Origin: CAZLRH01 sp964562015
GTDB lineage: Bacteria > Verrucomicrobiota > Verrucomicrobiia > Opitutales > JABDGR01
Assembly: GCA_964562015.1 (NCBI GenBank)
Contig: CAZLRH010000005.1
Location: forward strand, 167,765-231,764
DNA length: 64,000 bases
Direction of reading: 5' to 3'
Shown here: one piece after another, positions 35,703 through 44,670 of the stretch
Layout of the letters: every line of letters starts with the position of its first letter
Numbering within the stretch: the stretch's first letter is position 1
Translations under genes and position numbers: made by a program
Notes under the pieces: generated by a model
Told to the model about the DNA's origin: nothing
Seen by the model: only the letters and a program-made list of their open reading frames with translations
Databases searched by the model: none

Positions 35703-37151
35703 TTAATCGAGGGGTGCTTCGCGGTAAGTGGCGGCGAAATCGGAAAAATGGCTGACCGGGCCGCCGGGCCGGTCACAGATTGCCGCAATGGCCTCCCGCG
35801 CCGTTTCGGCCAGCAGGCGAAATTCATTTTCCTCACAGCAGGGCGGCGGCACGAAAAGCAAAGTGTCCCCCAACGGGCGCAGGATCAGGCCGCGGCGGCG
35901 TGCTTCGAGGCAGACTTGCAGGCCCACGCGGGCGGCCGGGGGAAAATGATTTTCCGGGCGCGTGGTGGACGGCACCATCTCCAGCGCCGCGGTGAAGCCG
36001 CGCTGGCGAACGTTGGCCGCATGCGGGTGCTGCGCGAAAGTCGCGGCAAAACATTTTCCAAACGCGGCGATGCGCCGCGCCAGCACGCCGCCGGTCACCA
36101 GTGGTTCGAGTTTGTCGGCGCTTGCCAGCGCCACGGCGCAGGCGAGGGGATTAGCCGTAAAGGTATGGCCGTGGAAGAAAGTGCGGCCCTCCTCGAATGC
36201 TCCGCAAAAGGCGGAATGAATTTCGTCCGAAGTCAAGGTGGCCGCGAGCGGCAGGTAGCCGCCGGCCAGCCCCTTACCGAGACAGAGAAAATCCGGCGTC
36301 ACGCCCTCGGCGCGGCCCACAAACATTTTCCCGAGGCGGCCAAAGGCGACGAAAACTTCATCGAGAATCAAATGCACGCCGTGTTCGCGGCACAAGGCGG
36401 CGACGTCGGCGGCAAAGCCGGGCGGCTGCTGTTGCATGCCGGCGGCGCCTTGCACGGACGTTTCAAGAATCACCGCCGCGATAGTTTGGGCGCGCCGGCC
36501 CAACAGTTCCCGCAGCGCGCGCAGACTCGCCGCGCTGTCGGCCGTGATGATTTGGCCACCAAGTTCGCGGCACACCGGCGACGGCACATGATGCGCGGGC
36601 AGAAACCAGTCGGCAAAACGGCCGTGGAAATTTTCGCTGTGGCTCGCGGCCATCGCGCCGAGTGTGTCGCCGTGGTAACCGCCTGTGAAGCCGACGATTT
36701 CGCGCTTCTCCGCGTGGCCGGTCAATTGCCAGTATTGGCGGGAAAGTTTGAGGGCGATTTCCACCGCGCACGCGCCGTTGTCCGAGAAAAACACGCGCTC
36801 CAGCCCCGGCCCGGCCAGGGCGGCCAGCCGCGCGGCCAGCGCTCCGGCGGTGGGATGGGTCAGCCCCAGCCACGTCGCATGGGCCACGTTTTCGAGCTGG
36901 GCGCGCACGGCCTCGTCGAGGTCGGGGTCGCGGTGGCCATGGACATTCGTCCAGAGCGAGGAATTGCCATCCAGATAGCGGCGGCCCTCGGTGTCATAAA
37001 GCCAGCAACCCTCGCCGCGGGCGATATGCAGGGGCGGAAAAAGCGCGGCCTCGGCGGATTGGGTGAACGGATGCCACGCGTGGCGCCGGTCCCACGCGTC
37101 CAATTGGGCGCGCGAGGGCAGGGGCCGTTCCAAAGTAGCGGCAGCGGGCAT
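35703..37151 (-). CDS. bioA: Adenosylmethionine-8-amino-7-oxononanoate aminotransferase
   Basis: 482 residues from ATG 37151 (MPAAATLERPLPSRAQLDAW). WHPFTQ (about residue 28), SSLWTNVHGH, FFSDNGACAVEIALK, GGYHGDTLGAM, LILDEVFVAFGR and CLGKGLAGGYLPLAA (PLP lysine) follow the class III aminotransferase order with the BioA-type WHPFTQ. It uses SAM as amino donor to make diaminononanoate. It is the first gene of the biotin operon, with a candidate operator 33 bases upstream of its start. Confidence 0.96.
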   Translation of the reverse strand: MPAAATLERPLPSRAQLDAWDRRHAWHPFTQSAEAALFPPLHIARGEGCWLYDTEGRRYLDGNSSLWTNVHGHRDPDLDEAVRAQLENVAHATWLGLTHPTAGALAARLAALAGPGLERVFFSDNGACAVEIALKLSRQYWQLTGHAEKREIVGFTGGYHGDTLGAMAASHSENFHGRFADWFLPAHHVPSPVCRELGGQIITADSAASLRALRELLGRRAQTIAAVILETSVQGAAGMQQQPPGFAADVAALCREHGVHLILDEVFVAFGRLGKMFVGRAEGVTPDFLCLGKGLAGGYLPLAATLTSDEIHSAFCGAFEEGRTFFHGHTFTANPLACAVALASADKLEPLVTGGVLARRIAAFGKCFAATFAQHPHAANVRQRGFTAALEMVPSTTRPENHFPPAARVGLQVCLEARRRGLILRPLGDTLLFVPPPCCEENEFRLLAETAREAIAAICDRPGGPVSHFSDFAATYREAPLD

Positions 37152-37183
37152 GGGCACCTGACGATAAGCCAGGCGGGGGAGAG

Positions 37184-37214
37184 TTGTTAAGCTAAAAATA
37201 GAAAAGCTTAACAG
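37184..37214. promoter_or_regulatory. Candidate biotin (BirA) operator upstream of bioA
   Basis: TTGTTAAGCT (37184-37193) and its inverted partner AGCTTAACAG (37205-37214) form nine perfectly paired bases around an 11-base A/T-rich core. BirA sites known from other bacteria read TTGTAAACC/TTGTTAACC with an inverted copy 14-16 bases away. Here the half-site heptamers TTGTTAA and TTAACAG are 17 bases apart, slightly closer than usual. The position between the batE stop and the bioA start fits. Confidence 0.5.
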
Positions 37215-37246
37215 CACTTTTCAGGCCGAAACCCGCCGCTGTGCCC

Positions 37247-38158
37247 TCACTGCCACACCGGTTGGTAACTGCCGGCGGCAATCCACCCGCGGTGCCCATC
37301 CGCCGACACGACAAGATAATACTCGCCGTTGCGCTCCACCAAGGTCGCGACATCGCCCGCCTGGGCCAGACCCACGGACTGGCTGTGGGCGGTCGGGGAA
37401 AATTTTAAAGGGGAATCCGCCTGCAACACCACGCCGTCCTTCGCATGCAAATGCCAGCCCGCGAGCGCCGTAATGGCTGTGCCGGCGATGACCACGGAGG
37501 CCGCCAACAGGAGCCACGGCGTGGCGCCTTGCCAGCGGTACAAGCGTGGCAGGAAGAAAAGAAACAGCGCCACCCAGCCAAAGACGGTCGCCAGCCAGGT
37601 CCATTGGGTGACACTGAGGGAAGTCGCCAGCCGCTCGAGGCGGGTGGGCGCCGGGGCGGTGACATTGGCCACCTGCCGGGCCAGGTCGAGATTGGCGCGC
37701 GCGGCCGGGTTGCGCGGATCGAGCGCCAGGGCTCGCAGGTAATGCAGGATGGCCGGGCCGAACTCCGCGGTTTCGTAATAGGAATCACCAAGATTTATTT
37801 CCAAGGCCGGCGATGTGGCGGTGCGCGCGGCGGAAAGGAAGTCGTCGCGCGCCGTGGAGAAATCGCCTTTTTCGTAGGCCGCCACGCCCGCGGCAAAAGC
37901 GGCAGCGGGCTCAGACGGCGGCGGCGGCCCCTTGGGCGCCGTGCTGGAGGCCGGGGCGGAAGGCGCGTTGGCGGGGCTGGCGCTCACCGGCAGTTTCAAG
38001 TTCGGCAACGCGGGAACCGACGCCGGTTGCGCCGGACTGGCCTGCGCCGGCGCGGGGGACGCCGGATCCGGCCCGGGCGCGGTGATCTGGGCCTCGGCAG
38101 AAATTCCCGCCCAGACGAACGCGAGCGAGAGCGAAAGAAAAGGGCGAAGATTTTTCAT
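37247..38158 (-). CDS. batE: BatE-like TPR and SH3 protein of the aerotolerance operon
   Basis: 303 residues. A signal peptide (about 1-23) and an A/P-rich linker precede a TPR region (about 85-150, AAGVAAYEKGDFSTARDDFL and LEINLGDSYYETAEFGPAIL). Two membrane helices (about 185-202 and 212-232) follow, then a C-terminal SH3-type domain (GDVATLVERNGEYYLVVSAD). This is the BatE layout. It overlaps batD by four bases and ends the Bat operon. The function of the system is unresolved (aerotolerance, stress, envelope complex). Confidence 0.8.
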   Translation of the reverse strand: MKNLRPFLSLSLAFVWAGISAEAQITAPGPDPASPAPAQASPAQPASVPALPNLKLPVSASPANAPSAPASSTAPKGPPPPSEPAAAFAAGVAAYEKGDFSTARDDFLSAARTATSPALEINLGDSYYETAEFGPAILHYLRALALDPRNPAARANLDLARQVANVTAPAPTRLERLATSLSVTQWTWLATVFGWVALFLFFLPRLYRWQGATPWLLLAASVVIAGTAITALAGWHLHAKDGVVLQADSPLKFSPTAHSQSVGLAQAGDVATLVERNGEYYLVVSADGHRGWIAAGSYQPVWQ

Positions 38159-40017
38159 GAATCTGAAAGAAGGTGTTGGACCAGGCGCTCCAAGTGGGCG
38201 ACGGCCGCGGCGAGGGTGGCTTGGTTGGGCGAAAAACCGCCGAAGCGCAGGGCGTCGCCGGCCTCAAAAATCTCGCGCGCCTGGGCGCGGGTGGCTTCAG
38301 GCAAACCGCGGCGGGCGAGATGTTCGTCAAATTCCGTCCACGTCATGGCCTCGGCGGCCTCGTCATTCACCCATTGGGGCGAATAACTGGCGGCTTCCTG
38401 CAAAGTGCGCTGGGCGAGTGCATAAAATTCCCCGGCCCGTCCGGCGTTGGCGGCGGCGCGGGCGCGTTCGAAATCCTGGCGCGTGGCCCGGCGGGCCCGG
38501 CGGCGGCGGGCGTAGGTAGGATCGGTCTCAAGGCGCAACTGGTGGCGGCGCGTTAAAACCAGCGAGGCCAGCAAAAGGGCGGGCGCGGCCTGCGCGACCC
38601 AAAACCACGGCGAGAAAAACAGCGGGCGCGCAGGCAGGGCAATCCAGGAGCCCGGCTCGAGCAGCGGCCCCACCAACCCCGGCGTCGCGGCCATTTTTGT
38701 GCCACCATTGACGGCCGGCAACGGCGGCGGAGCCTGCCCCGGGGGTGCGGGCTGGATGGACAGCGGCATCGGCTTGAGCGGAAGCTCGACGTACGATTTC
38801 GTTTCCGGATTGAAATAATTCAACTGCGGCGCCGGCAGCTCGGTGATTTTGTCCGAGAGTGGCATCAGGACGTATTCGAAAGTTTTGACGCCGGAGTACC
38901 CAGAAGGATCGGAGGCCTTGAACGTTTCCCGCGGCTTGTACGAACGCCATTGTGGGCCGAGATCGATGACCGGCGCTTCGAATCGGTCGAAGTTGCCCTT
39001 GCCGGAAACGGTTAGCTTCAACGTGACCGGCACGCCCACTTGCAAACTCGGCGCCTGCAACACGGGCTCGTCCGCGTTGAACGTGCCGATGCCGCCGGTG
39101 AAATTCGTGGGGCGTCCCTCCTCGGGCAGTGCCTGCACGTCAAAATCCAGCGGCGTGGATTTCAATTTGACCTCTTCCTCGCGGCCAAACGCGATGCCCG
39201 CGAGCGGATTGCCGCCCATCATGCGCGAAAGCAAATCGTTCGGATCGCGATCGGGCACTGAGACCACCAGCGACATCTCAAAATTCAATTTTTGCGGGCC
39301 GGCCTTCAGCGGCGTGATCGCGGTTCTCCAACTGAGGGTGCGATAAGTATGCCCGTCAATCGTGGTGGAATCCTGCGCCGGGTCGCCCTCCATCTTGGCC
39401 TGCGCGAAGGAGTCGCCGATTTGGTTAAAGCCGCGGATGCCGGTGGGCCGGAGGTCGGGGCGCAGGGTGAGCACGATATCGAGAGGCAGCTTCTCGCCGA
39501 CATACACCGTCGTGCGCACCACTTTCGCAGAGAGGTCCAGGTCGAGGCCGCCGGGAGCAGACCCGGGCTGTTGACTCGCGTTATCAGGAGCATTTGTGGC
39601 CGCGGGGGTCACCTCCAGTGTCGCGGCGGGCACCACGACATTCTGGCCGTTCACCTTGATTGTAAATTCTGGGATGGTGTAAGTGCCGGGCGCGGTGGCC
39701 TGCACCATGAAATTATTGGTCAGCGATTTCGTGGTCACCCCGTTCACGAAGCTGAAACTGTTGGTGGTGCCGGAGGGCGACAACCGCAGGCCTGGAATAT
39801 TGGGAATGCCGCCCTCAAGGCGGTCGCCCGAACCGGTGTCCTCCAGCTTGATTTGATATTGGCCCGCCTGGTTCGCGGCGAGGCGCGGGGGGTTGAAGCC
39901 CGCGCTCGCCTTCACCTGCCCATAAGCCGGGGCGGTGAGCATGGCGGCGAGGACGAGCAATCCGGCCCAGGGCCAGATTCGCCGCAAGCGCGAAAAGAAG
40001 GAGGAGGTCGAAGTCAT
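38155..40017 (-). CDS. batD: BatD protein (oxygen-tolerance family)
   Basis: 620 residues from ATG 40017 (MTSTSSFFSRLRRIWPWAGL), with a cleavable signal ending near AYGQ. Several beta-sandwich domains follow, including VKASAGFNPPRLAANQAGQY, VYVGEKLPLDIVLTL and VTLKLTVSGKGNFDRFEAPV, which match the BatD family. A transmembrane helix (about 482-505) comes before a cytoplasmic helical tail. It lies 13 bases after batB/C and is translationally coupled to batE. Confidence 0.88.
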   Translation of the reverse strand: MTSTSSFFSRLRRIWPWAGLLVLAAMLTAPAYGQVKASAGFNPPRLAANQAGQYQIKLEDTGSGDRLEGGIPNIPGLRLSPSGTTNSFSFVNGVTTKSLTNNFMVQATAPGTYTIPEFTIKVNGQNVVVPAATLEVTPAATNAPDNASQQPGSAPGGLDLDLSAKVVRTTVYVGEKLPLDIVLTLRPDLRPTGIRGFNQIGDSFAQAKMEGDPAQDSTTIDGHTYRTLSWRTAITPLKAGPQKLNFEMSLVVSVPDRDPNDLLSRMMGGNPLAGIAFGREEEVKLKSTPLDFDVQALPEEGRPTNFTGGIGTFNADEPVLQAPSLQVGVPVTLKLTVSGKGNFDRFEAPVIDLGPQWRSYKPRETFKASDPSGYSGVKTFEYVLMPLSDKITELPAPQLNYFNPETKSYVELPLKPMPLSIQPAPPGQAPPPLPAVNGGTKMAATPGLVGPLLEPGSWIALPARPLFFSPWFWVAQAAPALLLASLVLTRRHQLRLETDPTYARRRRARRATRQDFERARAAANAGRAGEFYALAQRTLQEAASYSPQWVNDEAAEAMTWTEFDEHLARRGLPEATRAQAREIFEAGDALRFGGFSPNQATLAAAVAHLERLVQHLLSDS

Positions 40018-40030
40018 GGCGCGAAGCAAA

Positions 40031-42499
40031 TTACCAATCCTTGTACGGTTTTTGTTGATCGGGTTGGGCGTTGCTCTTTTGCGGATCGTAGCTGCTGGCG
40101 GGAAGTTTGCGCTCGCCGGTTTTTAAGGAATCAAGCACTTGGCGGGCCTCCTCGCGGGTCATCTGGCCCGGCACCAAGACAACGCCCTGCTCGCCGTCGC
40201 CCTGCTTGTCGCCCGCGGTGCCCGCCGCGCCGGCCTGGCCCTGCCGTTGACCGGGTTTTTGGCCGGCGGGTTCCGTGCCCTGGCCGGGCTTGGGTTGGGG
40301 CGGCGCCGGCTGACCCGCCCGCGTGCCTGCCGCCGGATTGGCCTGCGGCTTGGCCTGATCCTGGCGTTGACCCTGGCCCTGATTGGCTTGATTGGCGTTT
40401 TGTTGCTGTTGTTGTTGCTGCTTTTGCTGGTCCTGGCCGGCGCCCTGGTTTTGCTGCTGGTTTTGATTCTGTCCCGGCTTGGATTGATCGGGTTTTTGGC
40501 CCTGGCCGTCCTTTTGGTCTGGTTGCTGGTTCTGGCCCTGGCCCGATTGGTTTTGTTGGTTCTGCTGGTTCTGATTTTGCTGATCCTGCTTCTGCCCTTG
40601 GCCGGATTGATTTTGCTGCTGCTGGTTTTGTTGATTTTGCTGGTTCTGCTTTTGGTCCTGACCCGACTGGTTTTGCTGATTCTGCTGATTTTGTTGATCC
40701 TGCTTCTGGTCCTGATTTTGGTTCTGCTGATTCTGTTGCTGCTGGTTCTGTTGTTGTTGATCCTGTTGATTTTGTTGCTGCTGCTGTTGTTGTTGTTTCT
40801 GCTGTTCCTCGAGTTTTTTCTTCAAGTCTTCCAACTGTTTCTTGAGCAGGTCGTAATTGTAGCGCGCGTCGGTGTCTCCGGCATTCAAGTCCAAGGCGTT
40901 TTGGTAATCGTTGAGTGCGGATTCCCAGGTGGCGACGGTCTTCTTCGGGTCTTCCTTCATCTGCGCCTGGCCCACCCGGTAGAGAGAATTGCCGAGGTTA
41001 TAATAAGCACGCTGCTGGAGCGAGAGGTCGGAGGAACCGAGCGCCTGTTGAAAGGTGTCCGCCGCGCCGGCGTAGTCGCCGCTGCGATAAAGACTCGTGC
41101 CCTGGTTGTAGCGGAAACGCCAGTCCTGCGGCGCGGCATTCGCGGCCTGCCCATAGGCGTCGGCCGCGGATTTATAATCACCGTTTTGATAAAGGTTCTG
41201 GGCGGCGCGTGGAGTAGTCGCCGTTCTCGGCCCTCCTGGCGCGGGCGGGTTGGCGGCCGACGCGGGAGTGGCCGGCGATTGAGCCGGGGCCGCGACCGGA
41301 GGCTGACTATTCAATGCGGCCGTGGGTGCTTCATCCTGGCCCGTGGCGCCGGCCGCGGCGGCATGTAAATGCGGCGCCAGCGGCAGGGCCAGCGCCAGCA
41401 GCACCAACGCGGCGAGCACCGGCGGAACGCCCGCGCGGGCAACCGCGGGTTTGGCGGCTGGCGCCATCGCGGGAATGGCCACTGCCGGCCGGCGCCACCA
41501 CGAGGGCCGGCGCGTGCCGAGCAAGGGCTCCAGCGCGAGAAGAAATAATGCCGCGCCCAGCGGCCATTGAAAGCGTTCGATGGGCGTGCGCTGCATTTGC
41601 GCCGCGATTTCCTGCTCGGGGGTTTTCTTGATCCCGCCTTCGTAAACTTGAGTGAGGCCCTCGCCCGTGGGGCCGAGCGGCACGTAAAAACCGTTCGACG
41701 CCTGCGCGATGGCGGTGAGGGTCGCGGCATCGAGCTTGGATTTCACGATTTGCCCATTGTCGTCGCGCACGAAATCCACCCGGCCCGCCTTGTCGCGAAT
41801 CGGAATGATTTCCCCCTCGGGGGTGCCGACGCCGACGGTATAAATCACCGTCTTATTGACCGCCGCCGATTTGGCCGCGGCGATGCCCTCGCCTGCGAGG
41901 TCTTCACCGTCCGTAATCAAAACGATGATGCGGTCATTGCCCGAACCTTCGAGCGCGGTCTCGGATTCCGCGAGGGCGGCGGAAATATCCGTGCCGCCGC
42001 GCAGGATGACGCTCGGATCCATCGCGTCGAGTGTCTGGCGAAAAGCGTCGTAGTCCAGCGTCAGCGGGCACTGCAAAAACGCCTGGCCGGCAAAGGCCAC
42101 GAGACCGACGCGGTTGCCCGGCATTTTTTCGACCAGATCGAGAATCGCAAGTTTGGCGCGCTCGAGGCGGCTGGGCTGCACGTCCTCCGCGAGCATGCTG
42201 CGCGAAACGTCCACGGCAAAAACGACGTCCACGCCCCGGGCTTTTTGCTCCTGCCAGTCGAAGCCCCATTGCGGGCGGGCGAGCGCCAGCACCGCCAGCA
42301 ACACCCCGGCCGTCAGAAGGAAATGCTTCAGCCGCCGCAAAGCCGGACTGAACGAGGCCAGCAGCCCGGGCAGGAGCCGCGCCGTCGCAAATTGCGCGAG
42401 CAAACGCTGCCGGGCGCGCTGGCTGCCGGCAAAAAGCGCCAGCAGCGCGGCCAGGGTCAGCGGCAGGGCGAGGAGGGCATAGGGCCAATGGAAGGACAC
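40031..42499 (-). CDS. BatB/BatC fusion: VWA, TPR and very long Q/N-rich region
   Basis: 822 residues from GTG 42499. Helices at about 7-25 and 58-75 frame an extracytoplasmic VWA domain with MIDAS residues DVSRSM (about residue 96), TDIS and ITDGEDL. A further helix lies near 315-330. After a second hydrophobic segment (about 370-390), TPR units (QNLYQNGDYKSAADAYGQAA, YYNLGNSLYRVGQAQ) form the BatC part. Residues about 560-720 are almost only Q and N with scattered D, K, G, S. The C-terminus GQMTREEARQVLDSLKTGER is the conserved BatC end. The opposite-strand Leu-rich frame is a shadow of the Q/N codons. Confidence 0.9.
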   Translation of the reverse strand: MSFHWPYALLALPLTLAALLALFAGSQRARQRLLAQFATARLLPGLLASFSPALRRLKHFLLTAGVLLAVLALARPQWGFDWQEQKARGVDVVFAVDVSRSMLAEDVQPSRLERAKLAILDLVEKMPGNRVGLVAFAGQAFLQCPLTLDYDAFRQTLDAMDPSVILRGGTDISAALAESETALEGSGNDRIIVLITDGEDLAGEGIAAAKSAAVNKTVIYTVGVGTPEGEIIPIRDKAGRVDFVRDDNGQIVKSKLDAATLTAIAQASNGFYVPLGPTGEGLTQVYEGGIKKTPEQEIAAQMQRTPIERFQWPLGAALFLLALEPLLGTRRPSWWRRPAVAIPAMAPAAKPAVARAGVPPVLAALVLLALALPLAPHLHAAAAGATGQDEAPTAALNSQPPVAAPAQSPATPASAANPPAPGGPRTATTPRAAQNLYQNGDYKSAADAYGQAANAAPQDWRFRYNQGTSLYRSGDYAGAADTFQQALGSSDLSLQQRAYYNLGNSLYRVGQAQMKEDPKKTVATWESALNDYQNALDLNAGDTDARYNYDLLKKQLEDLKKKLEEQQKQQQQQQQQNQQDQQQQNQQQQNQQNQNQDQKQDQQNQQNQQNQSGQDQKQNQQNQQNQQQQNQSGQGQKQDQQNQNQQNQQNQSGQGQNQQPDQKDGQGQKPDQSKPGQNQNQQQNQGAGQDQQKQQQQQQQNANQANQGQGQRQDQAKPQANPAAGTRAGQPAPPQPKPGQGTEPAGQKPGQRQGQAGAAGTAGDKQGDGEQGVVLVPGQMTREEARQVLDSLKTGERKLPASSYDPQKSNAQPDQQKPYKDW

Positions 42500-42695
42500 G
42501 GGAGGAAAGGTAGAATGGAGAATGGAGAAGGTAGAAGGAAGAATGCCGAATGGATAATTCGTAATTTAGAAAGCGGGCGGATTTTGTGGGTGAACGTTGT
42601 TGGAGAAATTAATCGAAGAGCGGATTGAGGGAGGGCCTTTAAGTTTTTAGACGGATGACAAAAAGGGGTGGGTTCTTCATTCTCCATTCTACATT
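42500..42695. repeat. Spacer between batA and batB/C with inverted repeated words at its ends
   Basis: TAGAATGGAGAATGGAGAA at 42510-42528 and TTCTCCATTCTACA at about 42681-42694 are inverted copies, and the interior is AT-rich with repeats of GAAGAATG/GAATGG. It is the only long spacer inside this part of the operon and holds no frame of its own. Confidence 0.55.
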
Positions 42696-43763
42696 TTACG
42701 GCAGCCGCCGCAGGCGGGTGTGCGCGAGGAGTTGCTCCACGCCGACGAGGCACAGCCCGAGCACCGTGGGCCAGTAAAACAATTCCTGGTAAGTGGAAAA
42801 GTGGCGGAGCTTGGCCGTGGTTTTTTCCTGGCGGTCGATTTCATCGTAAATTTTGTGCAACTGCGCGCCATCGGTGGCCCGATAGTACTGGCCGCCGGTG
42901 AGGTCGGCGATTTTTTTCAATTCCTCGCCGTTGACGCCATCGACGTATTGCTTGTTGCCGAAGGGGTCGGTGGCGGCGAGCGCCTCGCCGCGGGAGTTGG
43001 TGATGACGCGGCCTTGCTCATCGAGGCGCGGCAGCGCGACCGGTTTGTCCGAGCCCGCGCCGATGGCGTAAATCTTGGCTTTATATGTGGCGGCGGCCTC
43101 GGCGGCGGCCACCGGGCTGATGGAGCCGGCGTTGTTCTCGCCGTCGGTCAGCAGGATGATAACGCGGCTTTTTCCTGGTAAATCACGGAGCCGGTTGGTG
43201 GCCATGCCGATGGCCGAGCCGATGGCCGTGCCGTCCTCGATGATGCCGAGATGAAGACGCTCGATGTTCTTGATCAGCCAGTCATGGTTCAAAGTGAGCG
43301 GGCTCACCAGGTAGGGATTGCCCGCGAACGCCACCATGCCGATGCGGTCATTCGGACGTCTTTCGATAAACTCCGTCATGACTTTCTTGGCCATCTCCAC
43401 CCGCGTGGAATAGTCATTGTTTTCCGAGAGGTCGAGCGCGGCCATCGAGCCCGAGAGGTCGAGGGCGAGCACAATGTCGATGCCACTGGCCTCAACCTCC
43501 GAATGCCCTTGCGGCAGTTGCGGGCGGGCCAGCGCCACGACCAGCGCCGCGAGCCCGAGCAGTCGCAGGGAAAACAGCACGCCACCCGCGCGGGACCGCG
43601 AGGCGCCGCTCACCTGGCGGGCAATGGCGATGCTCGAAAACTGAATCGCGGCCGTCCGTCCCACGCGCCCGCGCAGCAGGATGAGAATCGGCAGCGCCAG
43701 CAACAGCCAGAGCAATTCCGGATTGTGGAATGCGATGGGCGGAAGTTGGAAAGGGAAGTTCAC
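42696..43763 (-). CDS. batA: BatA-like VWA-domain membrane protein
   Basis: 355 residues from GTG 43763 (MNFPFQLPPIAFHNPELLWL). Two N-terminal helices (about 14-30 and 62-80), then a VWA domain with DLSGSM (about residue 103), the TAIGSAIG threonine and LLTDGENN as MIDAS, and a C-terminal membrane helix (about 328-345). It is the family partner of BatB. Its order in the operon (DUF58, DUF4381-like, batA, batB/C, batD, batE) is the classical one. Confidence 0.9.
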   Translation of the reverse strand: MNFPFQLPPIAFHNPELLWLLLALPILILLRGRVGRTAAIQFSSIAIARQVSGASRSRAGGVLFSLRLLGLAALVVALARPQLPQGHSEVEASGIDIVLALDLSGSMAALDLSENNDYSTRVEMAKKVMTEFIERRPNDRIGMVAFAGNPYLVSPLTLNHDWLIKNIERLHLGIIEDGTAIGSAIGMATNRLRDLPGKSRVIILLTDGENNAGSISPVAAAEAAATYKAKIYAIGAGSDKPVALPRLDEQGRVITNSRGEALAATDPFGNKQYVDGVNGEELKKIADLTGGQYYRATDGAQLHKIYDEIDRQEKTTAKLRHFSTYQELFYWPTVLGLCLVGVEQLLAHTRLRRLP

Positions 43764-43803
43764 GAAGGAAAATTCAAAAATTAAGTATTCAAAGAGTGAA
43801 AAG

Positions 43804-44631
43804 CTACGCGGTTCCGCTCGGGCGCGTGGTGCCCGCCAGCGGCGGAGGGGCGGACGGGGACGGCTTGGTTGGCGCGTTTTTCGCGGGCGGATGCAGGTGG
43901 TTTTCCGCGGCTTCCAAAAACTGGGCGGCGGCGGCGAGCAGTTGCTCGCGTTGCGGCTGGCCGAATTGCTGGCCGGCGAATTTTGCCAGGTCGCACCATT
44001 CCAGGAATTTGCGCAAAAGGTCGGTCAGCTCGCCGCGCAACCAGGGGTGCTTGGCTGCTTCCACCAAAAACTCCTCGGTCGTGCGCTCGGGCGCGGGCAT
44101 CCGACAGGCGTCTTCGAGGTAGCGGCGCACCGTGTCGGACACCTGCACGGCGAAAGCTTTGTCTCCGCCGGTGGCGATTTCAACCCGGGCCGCCGCCAGT
44201 TCGAGACGCGCGCGCTCGATGGGGGTGAGCGGTATTTTGGCTTTTTTCCGCAGCACCAACCAAAGCAAAAATCCCAAAAGCAATACGGCCAGCGGCGTGC
44301 CGACCGCGATTTGCAGGCCGTGTTGCTCCCAGAAGGTCAACGGAATGGGATCATGAATATCCCGAATATCCGGCGCGGGCGGCGCAGCGGTGGCGGCCGC
44401 AGCGGGCGCGGCGGAAGCGGGTGCGCCCGACGGCGGCCCGAGCGTGGGGCCCACACCCTGCACGGGCGAGACGTTGGCATTGCGCGCGGGCGCGGAAGAG
44501 GTGGCCGCCGGGGTGGATGCAGACGGAGACGTCGGGGGCGCCGTAATTTGCGCGGACACGGTTCCAGCTAACAGCACCGCCGCGGCCGTCAGGCCGAGCA
44601 GAGATGGCGAAAGTTGGCCGGTTGTCTTCAT
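43804..44631 (-). CDS. DUF4381-like membrane protein of the Bat operon
   Basis: 275 residues from ATG 44631. A signal peptide (about 1-27) is followed by a P/A/S-rich linker (about 28-95), one membrane helix (about 108-128) and a helical domain containing TPIERARLELAAARVEIATG and SDTVRRYLEDACRMPAPERT. The position between DUF58 and batA and the helix pattern match the DUF4381-type component of Bat operons. Spacing to batA is 40 bases. Confidence 0.65.
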   Translation of the reverse strand: MKTTGQLSPSLLGLTAAAVLLAGTVSAQITAPPTSPSASTPAATSSAPARNANVSPVQGVGPTLGPPSGAPASAAPAAAATAAPPAPDIRDIHDPIPLTFWEQHGLQIAVGTPLAVLLLGFLLWLVLRKKAKIPLTPIERARLELAAARVEIATGGDKAFAVQVSDTVRRYLEDACRMPAPERTTEEFLVEAAKHPWLRGELTDLLRKFLEWCDLAKFAGQQFGQPQREQLLAAAAQFLEAAENHLHPPAKNAPTKPSPSAPPPLAGTTRPSGTA

Positions 44632-44670
44632 GGGCAATTTAAAATCAAAAGATAAAATTTTTATTCCAGC

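Noticed and set aside
40139..41368. A 409-codon plus-strand frame rich in leucine, looking like a giant membrane protein
   Set aside because: It is the antisense of the Q/N codons (CAG/AAC read backwards as CTG/GTT) in the BatB/C gene.
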